DNA of 64,000 nucleotides from Brachybacterium sp. EE-P12 (GTDB lineage: Bacteria; Actinomycetota; Actinomycetes; Actinomycetales; Dermabacteraceae), in the NCBI RefSeq assembly GCF_003711805.1, contig NZ_QXCP01000010.1, positions 125,061 to 189,060 of the forward strand, written 5' to 3'. Under the pieces are notes generated by a model, which saw nothing but the letters and a program-made list of their open reading frames with translations, did no database searches and was not told where the DNA came from. Shown here one piece after another: positions 53,935-61,847 of the stretch; the first letter of the stretch is position 1, and every line of letters starts with the position of its first letter. The position numbers and the translations under genes are program-made.

Positions 53935-54819
53935 ATGGACAGCACGCGCACCGAGCACCAGGACGCCTTCGAGGACCACCGCCGCGCCCTGCTCGGCGCC
54001 GCGTACAGGGTGCTCGGGACCGTGGCCGACAGCGAGGACGCGGTGCAGGAGACCTGGCTGCGCTGGCAGAAGGTCGACCTCGCGGCCGTGCGGGACCCCC
54101 GCGCGTACCTGCTCGCCGCGGTCACGCGCACGGCGCTGAACATCGTGCGCTCCCGCGATCGCCGGCGCGAGGAGTACATCGGCCCGTGGCTGCCCGAACC
54201 GGTCTCCACCGATGTCGCCGCGGACCCGGGCCGCGCGGCGGAGGTCGCCGACGAGATCTCGCTCGCGCTGCTGGTGGTGCTCGAGTCGCTCTCCCCGCTC
54301 GAACGCGCCGCCTTCGTGCTGCGCGAGGTGTTCGCCCTCCCCTACCCGGAGGTGGCGGACACCCTCGAGCGCTCGGAGGTCTCCGTGCGACAGCTGGTCA
54401 GCCGCGCCCGGGCCCACGTCCGCGAGCGCACTCCCCGCCATCCCGCCGACGCGTCGACTCATCGCGCGCTGACCACCGCGTTCCTCGAGGCCGCCGAGGG
54501 CAGGACGCCGCTGGCGGAACTGGTCGAGGTGCTCTCCCCCGAGGTGGTGCTGACCACCGATGCGGGCGGGCGGGCGAAGGCTGCGCTGCGGCCCATCCGA
54601 GGGATCGGGAAGGTGCTGCCCTTCATCGCCGGCGTGCTGGCCAAACCCGAGGTGGAGGCGCTGTCGTGGGCGATCCACGAGGTCAACGGGCGGCCCGCAC
54701 TGGTGGGGCACGAGGGGACGCGGGTCGACTGCGTGGTCTGGATCGAGGCCGACGGCGCCGTTACGACCCGCATCGACATGGTCCGCAATCCCGAGAAGCT
54801 GGGGGCCGTCCGCCTCTGA
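53935..54819 (+). CDS. ECF41-type RNA polymerase sigma factor (SigJ-like)
   Basis: A 294-residue sigma factor. Region 2 is at about 10-75 (AYRVLGTVADSEDAVQETWLRW) and region 4 at 110-165 (SPLERAAFVLREVFALPYPEVADTL). A SnoaL-like C-terminal domain of about 115 residues follows and acts in place of a separate anti-sigma factor. The ECF41 signatures WLPEP (85-89), a DAGGR version of the DGGGK motif (209-213) and NPEKL (285-289) are visible. No anti-sigma gene is present, as expected. GGGGAGCCC precedes ATG 53935. Confidence 0.92.
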   Translation: MDSTRTEHQDAFEDHRRALLGAAYRVLGTVADSEDAVQETWLRWQKVDLAAVRDPRAYLLAAVTRTALNIVRSRDRRREEYIGPWLPEPVSTDVAADPGRAAEVADEISLALLVVLESLSPLERAAFVLREVFALPYPEVADTLERSEVSVRQLVSRARAHVRERTPRHPADASTHRALTTAFLEAAEGRTPLAELVEVLSPEVVLTTDAGGRAKAALRPIRGIGKVLPFIAGVLAKPEVEALSWAIHEVNGRPALVGHEGTRVDCVVWIEADGAVTTRIDMVRNPEKLGAVRL

Positions 54820-54952
54820 TCAGGGTCGCGCCGGTGCAGCGCAAGGCGCGGCCTGGTCCTCCTGGACGGCGATCGCATGCCCATCCGCAGGAAGCGCTCG
54901 GTGACGTCGCTGCAGCGCCGCACCACGGGCCGCACGTCCCGGCGAGGCCCGA

Positions 54953-55663
54953 TCATCCGGTCGATCCCCCGTCCGCAGGATCCACCAGGCCGGTGCGGTA
55001 GGCGATCACCACCGCCTGGGTGCGGTCGCGGGCACCGAGCTTGCCCAGCAGGTTCGCGACGTGGGTGCGCACGGTCTCGACACCGAGGAACAGGGCGCCG
55101 GCGATCTCCGCGTTGGTCATGCCCCGGGCGATGCGTGCCAGCACCTCCCTCTCGCGCTCGGTCAGCGGCGGGCCCGGATACGGCTCGGTGCGGGCTCGGG
55201 GTCGCAGCATGTCCCGCACCGAGTCCGGGAACAGCAGGCTGGTCCCGCGGCCGACAGTGCGCACCGCCTGCACCATCTCAGCGGCGGACGCCCGCTTGAG
55301 CAGGAATCCGGATGCTCCGACCAGCAGGGCGTCGGTGACATGCTCGTCGTGCTCGAAGGTCGTCACCACCAGCACCTTCGGCGGATCGGGTAGGCGCAGC
55401 ACCAGCTCGGTGGCGCGCAATCCGTCGATCCCGGGCATCCGCACGTCCATGCACACGAGATCCGGACAGGCGGTGCGGACGACGTCCACGGCGCGGGAGC
55501 CGTCCCCGGCTTCACCGACGACCTCGATGTCCGGCTCCGCGCCGAGGATCATCGCGAGCCCTCGGCGGACCAGCGGCTCGTCGTCGACGATCACCACGCG
55601 CAGCGGGTTCTCGACGGGCGGGGTCCCGAGGGGCGTGGGCTCCGCGGGCGAGGTGGTCATCAT
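54953..55663 (-). CDS. LuxR-family (NarL-type) response regulator
   Basis: A 236-residue regulator. The receiver has acidic residues D27/D28, phospho-acceptor D73 (CMDVRMPG), T/F switch residues in VVTTFEHDEH and the conserved K in FLLKRAS. A LuxR HTH lies at about 165-225 (LTEREREVLARIARGMTNAEIAGALFL, split at 178). ATG 55663 overlaps the stop of the sensor kinase (ATGA). Targets are unknown; the co-transcribed upstream membrane protein is a candidate partner in sensing. Confidence 0.93.
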   Translation of the reverse strand: MMTTSPAEPTPLGTPPVENPLRVVIVDDEPLVRRGLAMILGAEPDIEVVGEAGDGSRAVDVVRTACPDLVCMDVRMPGIDGLRATELVLRLPDPPKVLVVTTFEHDEHVTDALLVGASGFLLKRASAAEMVQAVRTVGRGTSLLFPDSVRDMLRPRARTEPYPGPPLTEREREVLARIARGMTNAEIAGALFLGVETVRTHVANLLGKLGARDRTQAVVIAYRTGLVDPADGGSTG

Positions 55664-56982
55664 GGGGGTCCTTCTCTCAGCAGGGGCAGATCGAGATGCG
55701 CGCTCCAGTGCCTGCCGTCGGGTCCCGCACGCAGGGTGCCGCCGAGCAGTTCGGCGCGTTCGCGCAGACCGGCGAGTCCGCGGCCGCCCGTGGTCAGCGG
55801 CGCCCCGGCGTCACCGGGATCGGCGGCATCGGGGCGGAGCGCGTTCCTGACGCGCAGACGCAGCCAGCCGTCCTCGCTCGTCAGGGTGAGGTCCACGGGT
55901 CCCGACGCCCCGTGCCGGTGCGCATTGCTGAGCAGCTCGGAGACGCAGCGCAGCAGCTGGGAGCGCTGGAGCTCCGCGAGACCCTCCGGCAGGACGACCC
56001 GGGCGCGCAGGTCCATGCCCGAGGCGCGGTGCGCAGCCAGCAGCTGCTCGAGAGCGGCGGGCGGAGCCGTTCCCCCGTCGGCGAGCGGTGCCGGGCTCCC
56101 TCCTGCGGCACGGTCCCGGCGGCGCGAGCGTCCGTCGGCCACGGCGGCGGTCCGCTCCTCCTCGCGCAGCAGGGCGAGCACGTCGTCGAGCTCGCCGGTC
56201 GCGTCCCGTGCCGTGATCTCGATCGCCTCGAGCGCCTGGGCGACGGCGTGCGGATCCCGATGCCGCAGTCGCCGGGCCGCCGCGGCCTGCACGCTGACGA
56301 TCGTCAGCGCGTGCCCGATGCCGTCGTGCAGCTCGCGGGCGATGCGCGTGCGCTCCGCCTCCCGGGCGACGCGCTGCTGCGCGAGCTCGAGCCGGTCATG
56401 CGTCGTCGGCCCCAGCATGCGCGGCGCGAGCCGTGCGAGCAGCACCCCCGTCGGCCACCACAGCAGGGCGGAGACGGCCCCGACCAGCACAGCGAGAACG
56501 ACGGCGGCCGCGCGGCCGGCGGCGCCGGCGGGCACCGGCACCCCCGAGCCCAGGGAACGGCCCGCCAGGTTCTCGACGATCACGAGCACCGCGGAGGGCA
56601 GGAAGGTCAGCAGCAGCACCGCGACCAGCAGCCCGGCCGTCAGGTGCAGGACCACCCAGGCGCAGCTCGCCAGGTGGTGCGCGAGACGAGGGCGTCGGGG
56701 GACGAGCAGGTCCCCGTCGGCCCCGAGCATGGAGCGGGCTCCGGTCACCTCGAGCTCGCGCACCCCGGGGACGAGGCCGAGCGCCGCACCGAGGAGCAGG
56801 CAGACCGGCACCAGGAGCACGGCGCCGGCCGCCCGGCCGTCCGTCCCGTCCCCCGCCAGCAGCACGGCGCACACCACCACCAGCAGGACCACCGCGAGGC
56901 CGATGGCGGCACCCGCCATCAGCCACGCGAAGCGGCGGCCCTGCCGTCGAACGCTCTCCATCGCTCCATCCTTCTCGATCAT
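55660..56982 (-). CDS. Sensor histidine kinase, HisKA_3 (NarL-partner) type
   Basis: A 440-residue kinase. About five membrane segments fill residues 18-185. The dimerisation and phospho-acceptor box RIARELHDGIGHALT has H219. The ATPase domain has SELLSNAHRHG and GRGLAGLRERAELLGG. A Pro/Ala/Arg linker (about 270-300) separates the two. ATG 56982 overlaps the previous gene (ATGA); MESVRR at 56961 is an alternative start. There is no large extracytoplasmic sensor domain, so the membrane part or the partner protein senses the signal. Confidence 0.92.
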   Translation of the reverse strand: MIEKDGAMESVRRQGRRFAWLMAGAAIGLAVVLLVVVCAVLLAGDGTDGRAAGAVLLVPVCLLLGAALGLVPGVRELEVTGARSMLGADGDLLVPRRPRLAHHLASCAWVVLHLTAGLLVAVLLLTFLPSAVLVIVENLAGRSLGSGVPVPAGAAGRAAAVVLAVLVGAVSALLWWPTGVLLARLAPRMLGPTTHDRLELAQQRVAREAERTRIARELHDGIGHALTIVSVQAAAARRLRHRDPHAVAQALEAIEITARDATGELDDVLALLREEERTAAVADGRSRRRDRAAGGSPAPLADGGTAPPAALEQLLAAHRASGMDLRARVVLPEGLAELQRSQLLRCVSELLSNAHRHGASGPVDLTLTSEDGWLRLRVRNALRPDAADPGDAGAPLTTGGRGLAGLRERAELLGGTLRAGPDGRHWSAHLDLPLLREGPP

Positions 56983-58268
56983 GCCCCTACCGCGCCAGCG
57001 ACATCGGAGGCAGCGCCATCGGAGGAAGCATCGTCGGTGCGGGAGCCGTCCTCGCTCAGGGAACGTCGATGCCCGACGTAGCCCCACACCGCCAGCCCCA
57101 GGGCCGGCCCCCAGAACCAGCAGGGGAACACCAGGGCGAGGACGAGCACGGTGGCCGGGCCCTGCGGGGCGGCTCCGATCAGCAGCGGCACGGCTGCGAA
57201 GGTGAGCAGGGCGGCGACCGCTCCCCCGGGCACGGCGGCCGCGGCGACCGGCACGGGCCGTCCCGCGAGCACCGGCATCCAGCGCGGGAACAGCTCGCCC
57301 CACGGGAGGACCAGCCCGAGGGTCAGGACGATCCCGAGCCAGCCGCCCGAGGAGAGCAGCAGCCCCTGCAGCCGCACGGAGAGGTCCGTGGCGTGCTCAC
57401 CGCCGAGCAGCGGCCACGGGGTGAGCCAGGTCAGGCGCAGCAGCGCGTAGGGAGCCGGCCCGCACGCGGCGAGCACGGTGAGCGGTATCCGGTGGCGGGT
57501 GGCCCAGGCGGTCCCGCGCGCTGCCGCGACCGAGCCGCGCAGGGCGACGGCGGCGATGCCGAGCCACGTCGCGCCCAGCCCCACCAGCAGCAGGCTCAGG
57601 CCGATGGGAGCGAGGTCCGCGATCAGCGCCGGCGCGAGGCGGCCGACGAGCTCACGGGTCGCCGGTCCCAGCAGGACGGCTCCTGCCCCCAGGGCGAGCA
57701 CCGTCACGGCCGAGACCGCGAGACGCGCCCGGGGATAGCGGCGGATGACCTGCACCACCAGCAGCGCCACGATCAGGGGCATGGCGAGGGCGAGCAGGTA
57801 GCCGGCGGTGGCGAGGGTGGACATGCCGCCCATCGCCATCCCGCCCAGGACGCCGAGGACGATCCCGATCCAGGCCAGCGTCGCAGGAGGCAGGACCGCG
57901 GCGTGGGCGGTGAGCGAGGTCGCGACGCCGAGGAGCGCGGCGAGGGTCAGCACGAAGGCGGTCGGGACGGGGCCGACGATGCTCCCCAGCAGGGTCTCGG
58001 CGAGCACCTCGCCGATCGGCCCGCGGCCGGGGAGGAGAAGCTCGAGAAGACCCACAGCAGCAGCGATCACGCTGGTCAGGAGGGCGCTGTGCAGCAGAGG
58101 GCGTGGCACGGGCGGCCGGTCGCGAGCCCCGGGCCGGACGGGGTCGTCGCGCTGGGAGAAGGCAGGGAGCCGGGCGGGACCAGCAGAGCGGGCGAGGCCG
58201 GCGGAGCGGGCGGAGCGATGGGATCGCACGGAGCTCTCAGCGGGTGGAGGGTTCACGGGGTGTTCCAT
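56979..58268 (-). CDS. Polytopic membrane protein linked to a two-component system
   Basis: A 429-residue protein with about ten to eleven membrane segments from residue 55 on and a basic Ser/Ala/Arg-rich N-terminal 50 residues. Its stop overlaps the kinase start, so it is made at a fixed ratio to the kinase. I recognise no transport or enzyme signature. Possible roles are signal input for the kinase or a transporter controlled by it. ATG 58268 is used because the in-frame extension upstream is only a Pro-Trp repeat encoded by a hexamer array. Confidence 0.6.
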   Translation of the reverse strand: MEHPVNPPPAESSVRSHRSARSAGLARSAGPARLPAFSQRDDPVRPGARDRPPVPRPLLHSALLTSVIAAAVGLLELLLPGRGPIGEVLAETLLGSIVGPVPTAFVLTLAALLGVATSLTAHAAVLPPATLAWIGIVLGVLGGMAMGGMSTLATAGYLLALAMPLIVALLVVQVIRRYPRARLAVSAVTVLALGAGAVLLGPATRELVGRLAPALIADLAPIGLSLLLVGLGATWLGIAAVALRGSVAAARGTAWATRHRIPLTVLAACGPAPYALLRLTWLTPWPLLGGEHATDLSVRLQGLLLSSGGWLGIVLTLGLVLPWGELFPRWMPVLAGRPVPVAAAAVPGGAVAALLTFAAVPLLIGAAPQGPATVLVLALVFPCWFWGPALGLAVWGYVGHRRSLSEDGSRTDDASSDGAASDVAGAVGA

Positions 58269-58382
58269 GGCTCGAGCCTCGCCGAGCCGCGGTCGCGTGC
58301 CCTCCCCCGTGCGGGGGAACCCGCTCCCCCGGTCGTGGTGATCGCGTCCCGTCCCCGGGGCAGGGGCCGGGGACGGCCGGAG

Positions 58383-58418
58383 CCAGGGCCAGGGCCAGGG
58401 CCAGGGCCAGGGCCAGGG
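58383..58418. repeat. Hexanucleotide array CCAGGG x6
   Basis: Six perfect tandem copies, about 115 bp upstream of the membrane-protein ATG and 90 bp downstream of the FAD monooxygenase stop (both minus strand). It could vary promoter spacing by slippage. Confidence 0.9.
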
Positions 58419-58508
58419 CTGAAGGATCGAGCGCACGGGGGTCGCGGACGGAGGGACCGCCGTGACCCGGCAGGCGATGCGTGCGGGCCCCGTCAGCGGT
58501 GCCGGGGC

Positions 58509-59672
58509 TCAGCGCGCGAGGAAGCTCCGGGCGGCGAACAGGCTCGCGCCGGGCAGCGTCACCGCACGGCGGGCGATCTGCTGGAACCGCAGCTGGGCCC
58601 GGTTCGCGGGAGCGAAGAAGGAGGCGCTGCGTCGGCCCGCACGTTGCGCGGCGTGGGCCGTCGGCCGCCAGCGGCGCTCGTACTCGACCAGTCCGGTCTC
58701 CACGTGCGGCCCGGCGGCGCGGAGGCTGCGGGCCAGCGCCTCGGCGCCCGCGATGGCCAGGGAGGTGCCCTGTCCGGCCAGCAGCGAGGGGGCATGGGCG
58801 GCGTCCCCGGCGAGCACGACCCGTCCCCGGCTCCAGCGGGGCGCGACGGCCTGCGCGACGAGGTCGTCGTAGAAGCTCTCCGGGGCGTGGGCGAGGGCTC
58901 GGTCGACCTGCGGGTGCAGTCCCGCGAACTCGCGCTGGAGCCGCGCGCGGTCCGGGACCGGTCGCTCGGTGCTCGCGGCATCGGTGCGCTTGGCGAACAT
59001 CGCGCCGACGCGGCCGTCCCCCGCCGCGTACACCCAGCCCACGCGGCCGACGGTGTCGGTCATGAGCATCCGCTCCCCCAGCTCGCCTGCGAGCTGCGGA
59101 TCCGGGTAGAGGTAGCTCGCCACCCGGTATCCCATCGGCACGATCCGGCCGTGTCCCGGCGCGACCCGCTCCCGCACGGCCGAGCGCACGCCGTCGCAGG
59201 CCACGACCAGGTCGGACTCGATGCTCGTCCCGTCGGCGAGCTCGACGAGGGCGCCGCGCGGGGAGCCCCCGCCCTGCAGCCCGATGTCGCGCACCCCGAC
59301 GGCACGGGTGCCGTAACGCAGGTCGACGGAGCCCGGCAGCACCGCGAGGAGCCCGAGCTCGACCTCGGGGCGCAGGATGGAGAAGTAGCGCCCGCCCGCG
59401 GCCGCGACGAGGGGGCCGACGTCGATCCGGCCGGACTCCGCCCCGTCGGGGGTCCCGTAGCGCACTCCCTCGTAGGCGTGCCCGCGGGAGCGGAGCTCGT
59501 CGATGACCCCCATCCGCTCGGCGGCGAGGAAGCCGGGACCGAAGAAGTCGATCATGTACCCGCCGCCGCGCGGGCCCGGGGAGGCCTCGAGCACCGTGAC
59601 GTCGTGATCGGGGGCGAGCTGGTGGGCGAGGGCGAGGCCGGCGATGCCGCCTCCGATGACGGTGACGTCCAT
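58509..59672 (-). CDS. FAD-dependent monooxygenase
   Basis: A 387-residue group A flavoprotein monooxygenase. The FAD dinucleotide fold VIGGGIAGLALAHQL is at 5-19, the DG motif VVACDGVRSAVRE near 155-167 and the GD motif LAGDAAHAPSLLAGQGTSLA near 282-301. It would hydroxylate an aromatic or polyketide-like substrate using NAD(P)H. The ATG at 59672 follows TAGCGT by 7 nt, so leaderless. It is a single gene, 150 bp downstream of the ABC exporter operon. Confidence 0.9.
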   Translation of the reverse strand: MDVTVIGGGIAGLALAHQLAPDHDVTVLEASPGPRGGGYMIDFFGPGFLAAERMGVIDELRSRGHAYEGVRYGTPDGAESGRIDVGPLVAAAGGRYFSILRPEVELGLLAVLPGSVDLRYGTRAVGVRDIGLQGGGSPRGALVELADGTSIESDLVVACDGVRSAVRERVAPGHGRIVPMGYRVASYLYPDPQLAGELGERMLMTDTVGRVGWVYAAGDGRVGAMFAKRTDAASTERPVPDRARLQREFAGLHPQVDRALAHAPESFYDDLVAQAVAPRWSRGRVVLAGDAAHAPSLLAGQGTSLAIAGAEALARSLRAAGPHVETGLVEYERRWRPTAHAAQRAGRRSASFFAPANRAQLRFQQIARRAVTLPGASLFAARSFLAR

Positions 59673-59822
59673 GCCCTCGACGCTACCCGCGCGACGCCGG
59701 CCTGCCCAGGGGGATCTCCCCCGGGCTGGACGACGCCGCGCCAGGGCCGGCGGCCGGCGGCCCGGCGACGGGGCGGGGCCCGGCGGGGGCGATCTCGCGG
59801 GCGGCTCCTCTGCCGCCGCCTG

Positions 59823-61847
59823 CTACTCGAGCTCCGGCTCGGTCGCGGCGACGGCCGGGACCGGGCCGGTCGTGGTGCCCTCCAGCACGGCCTCGTCCTC
59901 GTCGGGATCGACCCCGTCGGCGAACTGCGACCAGTACAGCCGGTGGTAGGCGCCCTCCGCGGCCAGCAGCGCCTCGTGCGAGCCCTGCTCGACGATGTCG
60001 CCGTGCTCCATCACGAGGATCACGTCGGCGTCGCGGATCGTGGAGAGCCGGTGCGCGATCACGAAGGAGGTCCGGTCGGTGCGCAGCGCCGCCATCGCCT
60101 CCTGCACGAGCACCTCGGTGCGGGTGTCCACGGAGCTGGTCGCCTCGTCGAGGATCAGCAGCGCCGGGTCGGCGAGGAAGGCGCGGGCGATCGTGATCAG
60201 CTGCCGCTCGCCGGCGGAGACGTTCGCGCCCTCGTCCTCGATGACGGTGTCGTAGCCGTCGGGGAGGGTGTGCACGAAGCGGTCCACGAAGGTGGCGGTC
60301 GCGGCGGCGACCACCTCCTCGTCGGTCGCGTCCAGCCGGCCGTAGCGGATGTTCTCGCGGATCGTGCCGCCGAAGAGCACCGCGTCCTGGAGCACCATGC
60401 CCACGCGGGAGCGCACCGCGCCGCGGTCCAGGGCGCGGATGTCCACGCCGTCCAGCCGGATCTGCCCGGCGTCGATCTCGTAGAACCGCATGATGAGGTT
60501 CACCAGCGTGGTCTTCCCGGCGCCGGTGGGGCCGACGATCGCGATCGTCTGCCCGGGCTCCGCGGTCAGGGACAGGTCCGTGATCAGCGGCTTCTCCGGG
60601 GTGTAGGAGAAGGCGACGTGGTCGAACTCGATCCGGCCGCGGGTGGGTCCGGTGAGCTCGGCGCGCTCGATGCGCTCGCCGACGGCGGTGATCTGCCCGT
60701 CGGCCTCCTGCTCCTCGGCGTCCAGCAGCTCGAAGATCCGCTCGGCGGAGGCGACGCCGGAGATGAGCATGTTCGCCATGCCCGCCACCTCGCCCAGCGG
60801 CGCGTTGAACTCGCGGGAGTACTGGATGAACGCGGTGACCTGGCCGAGGCTCATCTGCCCGGCCGCGATCCGCAGACCGCCGACCACGGCGATGCCGACG
60901 TAGCCGAGGTAGGTCACCCACTGCATGATCGGCATGATCATGCCGGAGTAGAACTGGGCCTTGAAGGAGGCCTCCCACAGCTCCTCGTTGCGCGCATCGA
61001 ACTGCTCGCGCATCGCGTCCTGGCGGTCGAAGACGGTGACCAGGTCGTGGCCGGTGAAGGACTCCTCGACATGGCCGTTCAGGCGGCCCGTGCCCCGCCA
61101 CTGGGCGGTGAAGAGCTTCTGCGACTTGGAGCCGATGATGCCGATGACCACGCCGGAGATCGGCAGGGCGATCAGGGCGATGAGCGCGAGCTGCCAGGAC
61201 AGCCAGAACATCATCACGGTGATGCCGACGATGGTGAGGACCGCATAGACGAGGGAGGCGAAGGCCTGCTGCAGCGCGGTCTGCACGTTGTCGACGTCGT
61301 TGGTGGTGCGCGAGAGCAGGTCGCCGCGCTGGCGGATGTCGAAGTAGCTCAGCGGCAGTCGGTTCACCTTCGCCTCGATCCGTTCGCGCAGGTCGTAGAC
61401 GATGTCCATCACCACGTCGTTCAGCAGCCGGCCCTGGAGCCAGTCGAACAGCGCCGCGATGACGTACATCCCCAGCACGATCAGCAGCAGGCGTCCGAGC
61501 GCGGGGAAGTCCACGCCGTCGCCGAGGAAGCCGTCGAAGATGACGTCCATCGCATCGCCGAGGATCGAGGGCGCCCACACGGTCAGCACGGTCGAGACGA
61601 TGCCGAAGGCGAGCACGACGGACAGCCCCAGCTCGTGGGTGCGGAAGGTGCCGGCGAGTCGCAGCGCGGAGGGCCAGAAGGCCTTGGCCTTGCGCGGCGC
61701 GCCCTCGCCCCACTCGCTGCTGATCGAGTCCTGCATCTCGAGGATCTCGGACTCGGTGAGCTCGGTGGTCTCGGTGGTGGAGGACGCCCGGCCGGTCGTC
61801 CGCGCCTCGCGCTTCGTGCGCCGGGAGTTCTTCTGCGCCGCGCTCAT
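59823..61847 (-). CDS. ABC exporter half-transporter, subunit with canonical ATP site
   Basis: A 674-residue fused membrane-ATPase half. A 60-residue charged N-terminal tail precedes six helices at about 75-370. The ATPase has Walker A GPTGAGKTT, an altered signature VSAGERQL (normally LSGGQ), and Walker B LLILDEATSSVD with the catalytic Glu intact, then the H-loop IAHRLST. It pairs with the gene upstream, whose Walker B Glu is Asp, to form a heterodimer with one working site. GGAGGAGATGGC precedes ATG 61847, and it overlaps the partner by 4 bp. Confidence 0.93.
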   Translation of the reverse strand: MSAAQKNSRRTKREARTTGRASSTTETTELTESEILEMQDSISSEWGEGAPRKAKAFWPSALRLAGTFRTHELGLSVVLAFGIVSTVLTVWAPSILGDAMDVIFDGFLGDGVDFPALGRLLLIVLGMYVIAALFDWLQGRLLNDVVMDIVYDLRERIEAKVNRLPLSYFDIRQRGDLLSRTTNDVDNVQTALQQAFASLVYAVLTIVGITVMMFWLSWQLALIALIALPISGVVIGIIGSKSQKLFTAQWRGTGRLNGHVEESFTGHDLVTVFDRQDAMREQFDARNEELWEASFKAQFYSGMIMPIMQWVTYLGYVGIAVVGGLRIAAGQMSLGQVTAFIQYSREFNAPLGEVAGMANMLISGVASAERIFELLDAEEQEADGQITAVGERIERAELTGPTRGRIEFDHVAFSYTPEKPLITDLSLTAEPGQTIAIVGPTGAGKTTLVNLIMRFYEIDAGQIRLDGVDIRALDRGAVRSRVGMVLQDAVLFGGTIRENIRYGRLDATDEEVVAAATATFVDRFVHTLPDGYDTVIEDEGANVSAGERQLITIARAFLADPALLILDEATSSVDTRTEVLVQEAMAALRTDRTSFVIAHRLSTIRDADVILVMEHGDIVEQGSHEALLAAEGAYHRLYWSQFADGVDPDEDEAVLEGTTTGPVPAVAATEPELE

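Noticed and set aside
58269-58436. Extended start of the two-component-linked membrane protein
   Set aside because: The extension is only a Pro-Trp repeat from the CCAGGG array followed by Pro/Arg-rich sequence; ATG 58268 is a better start.
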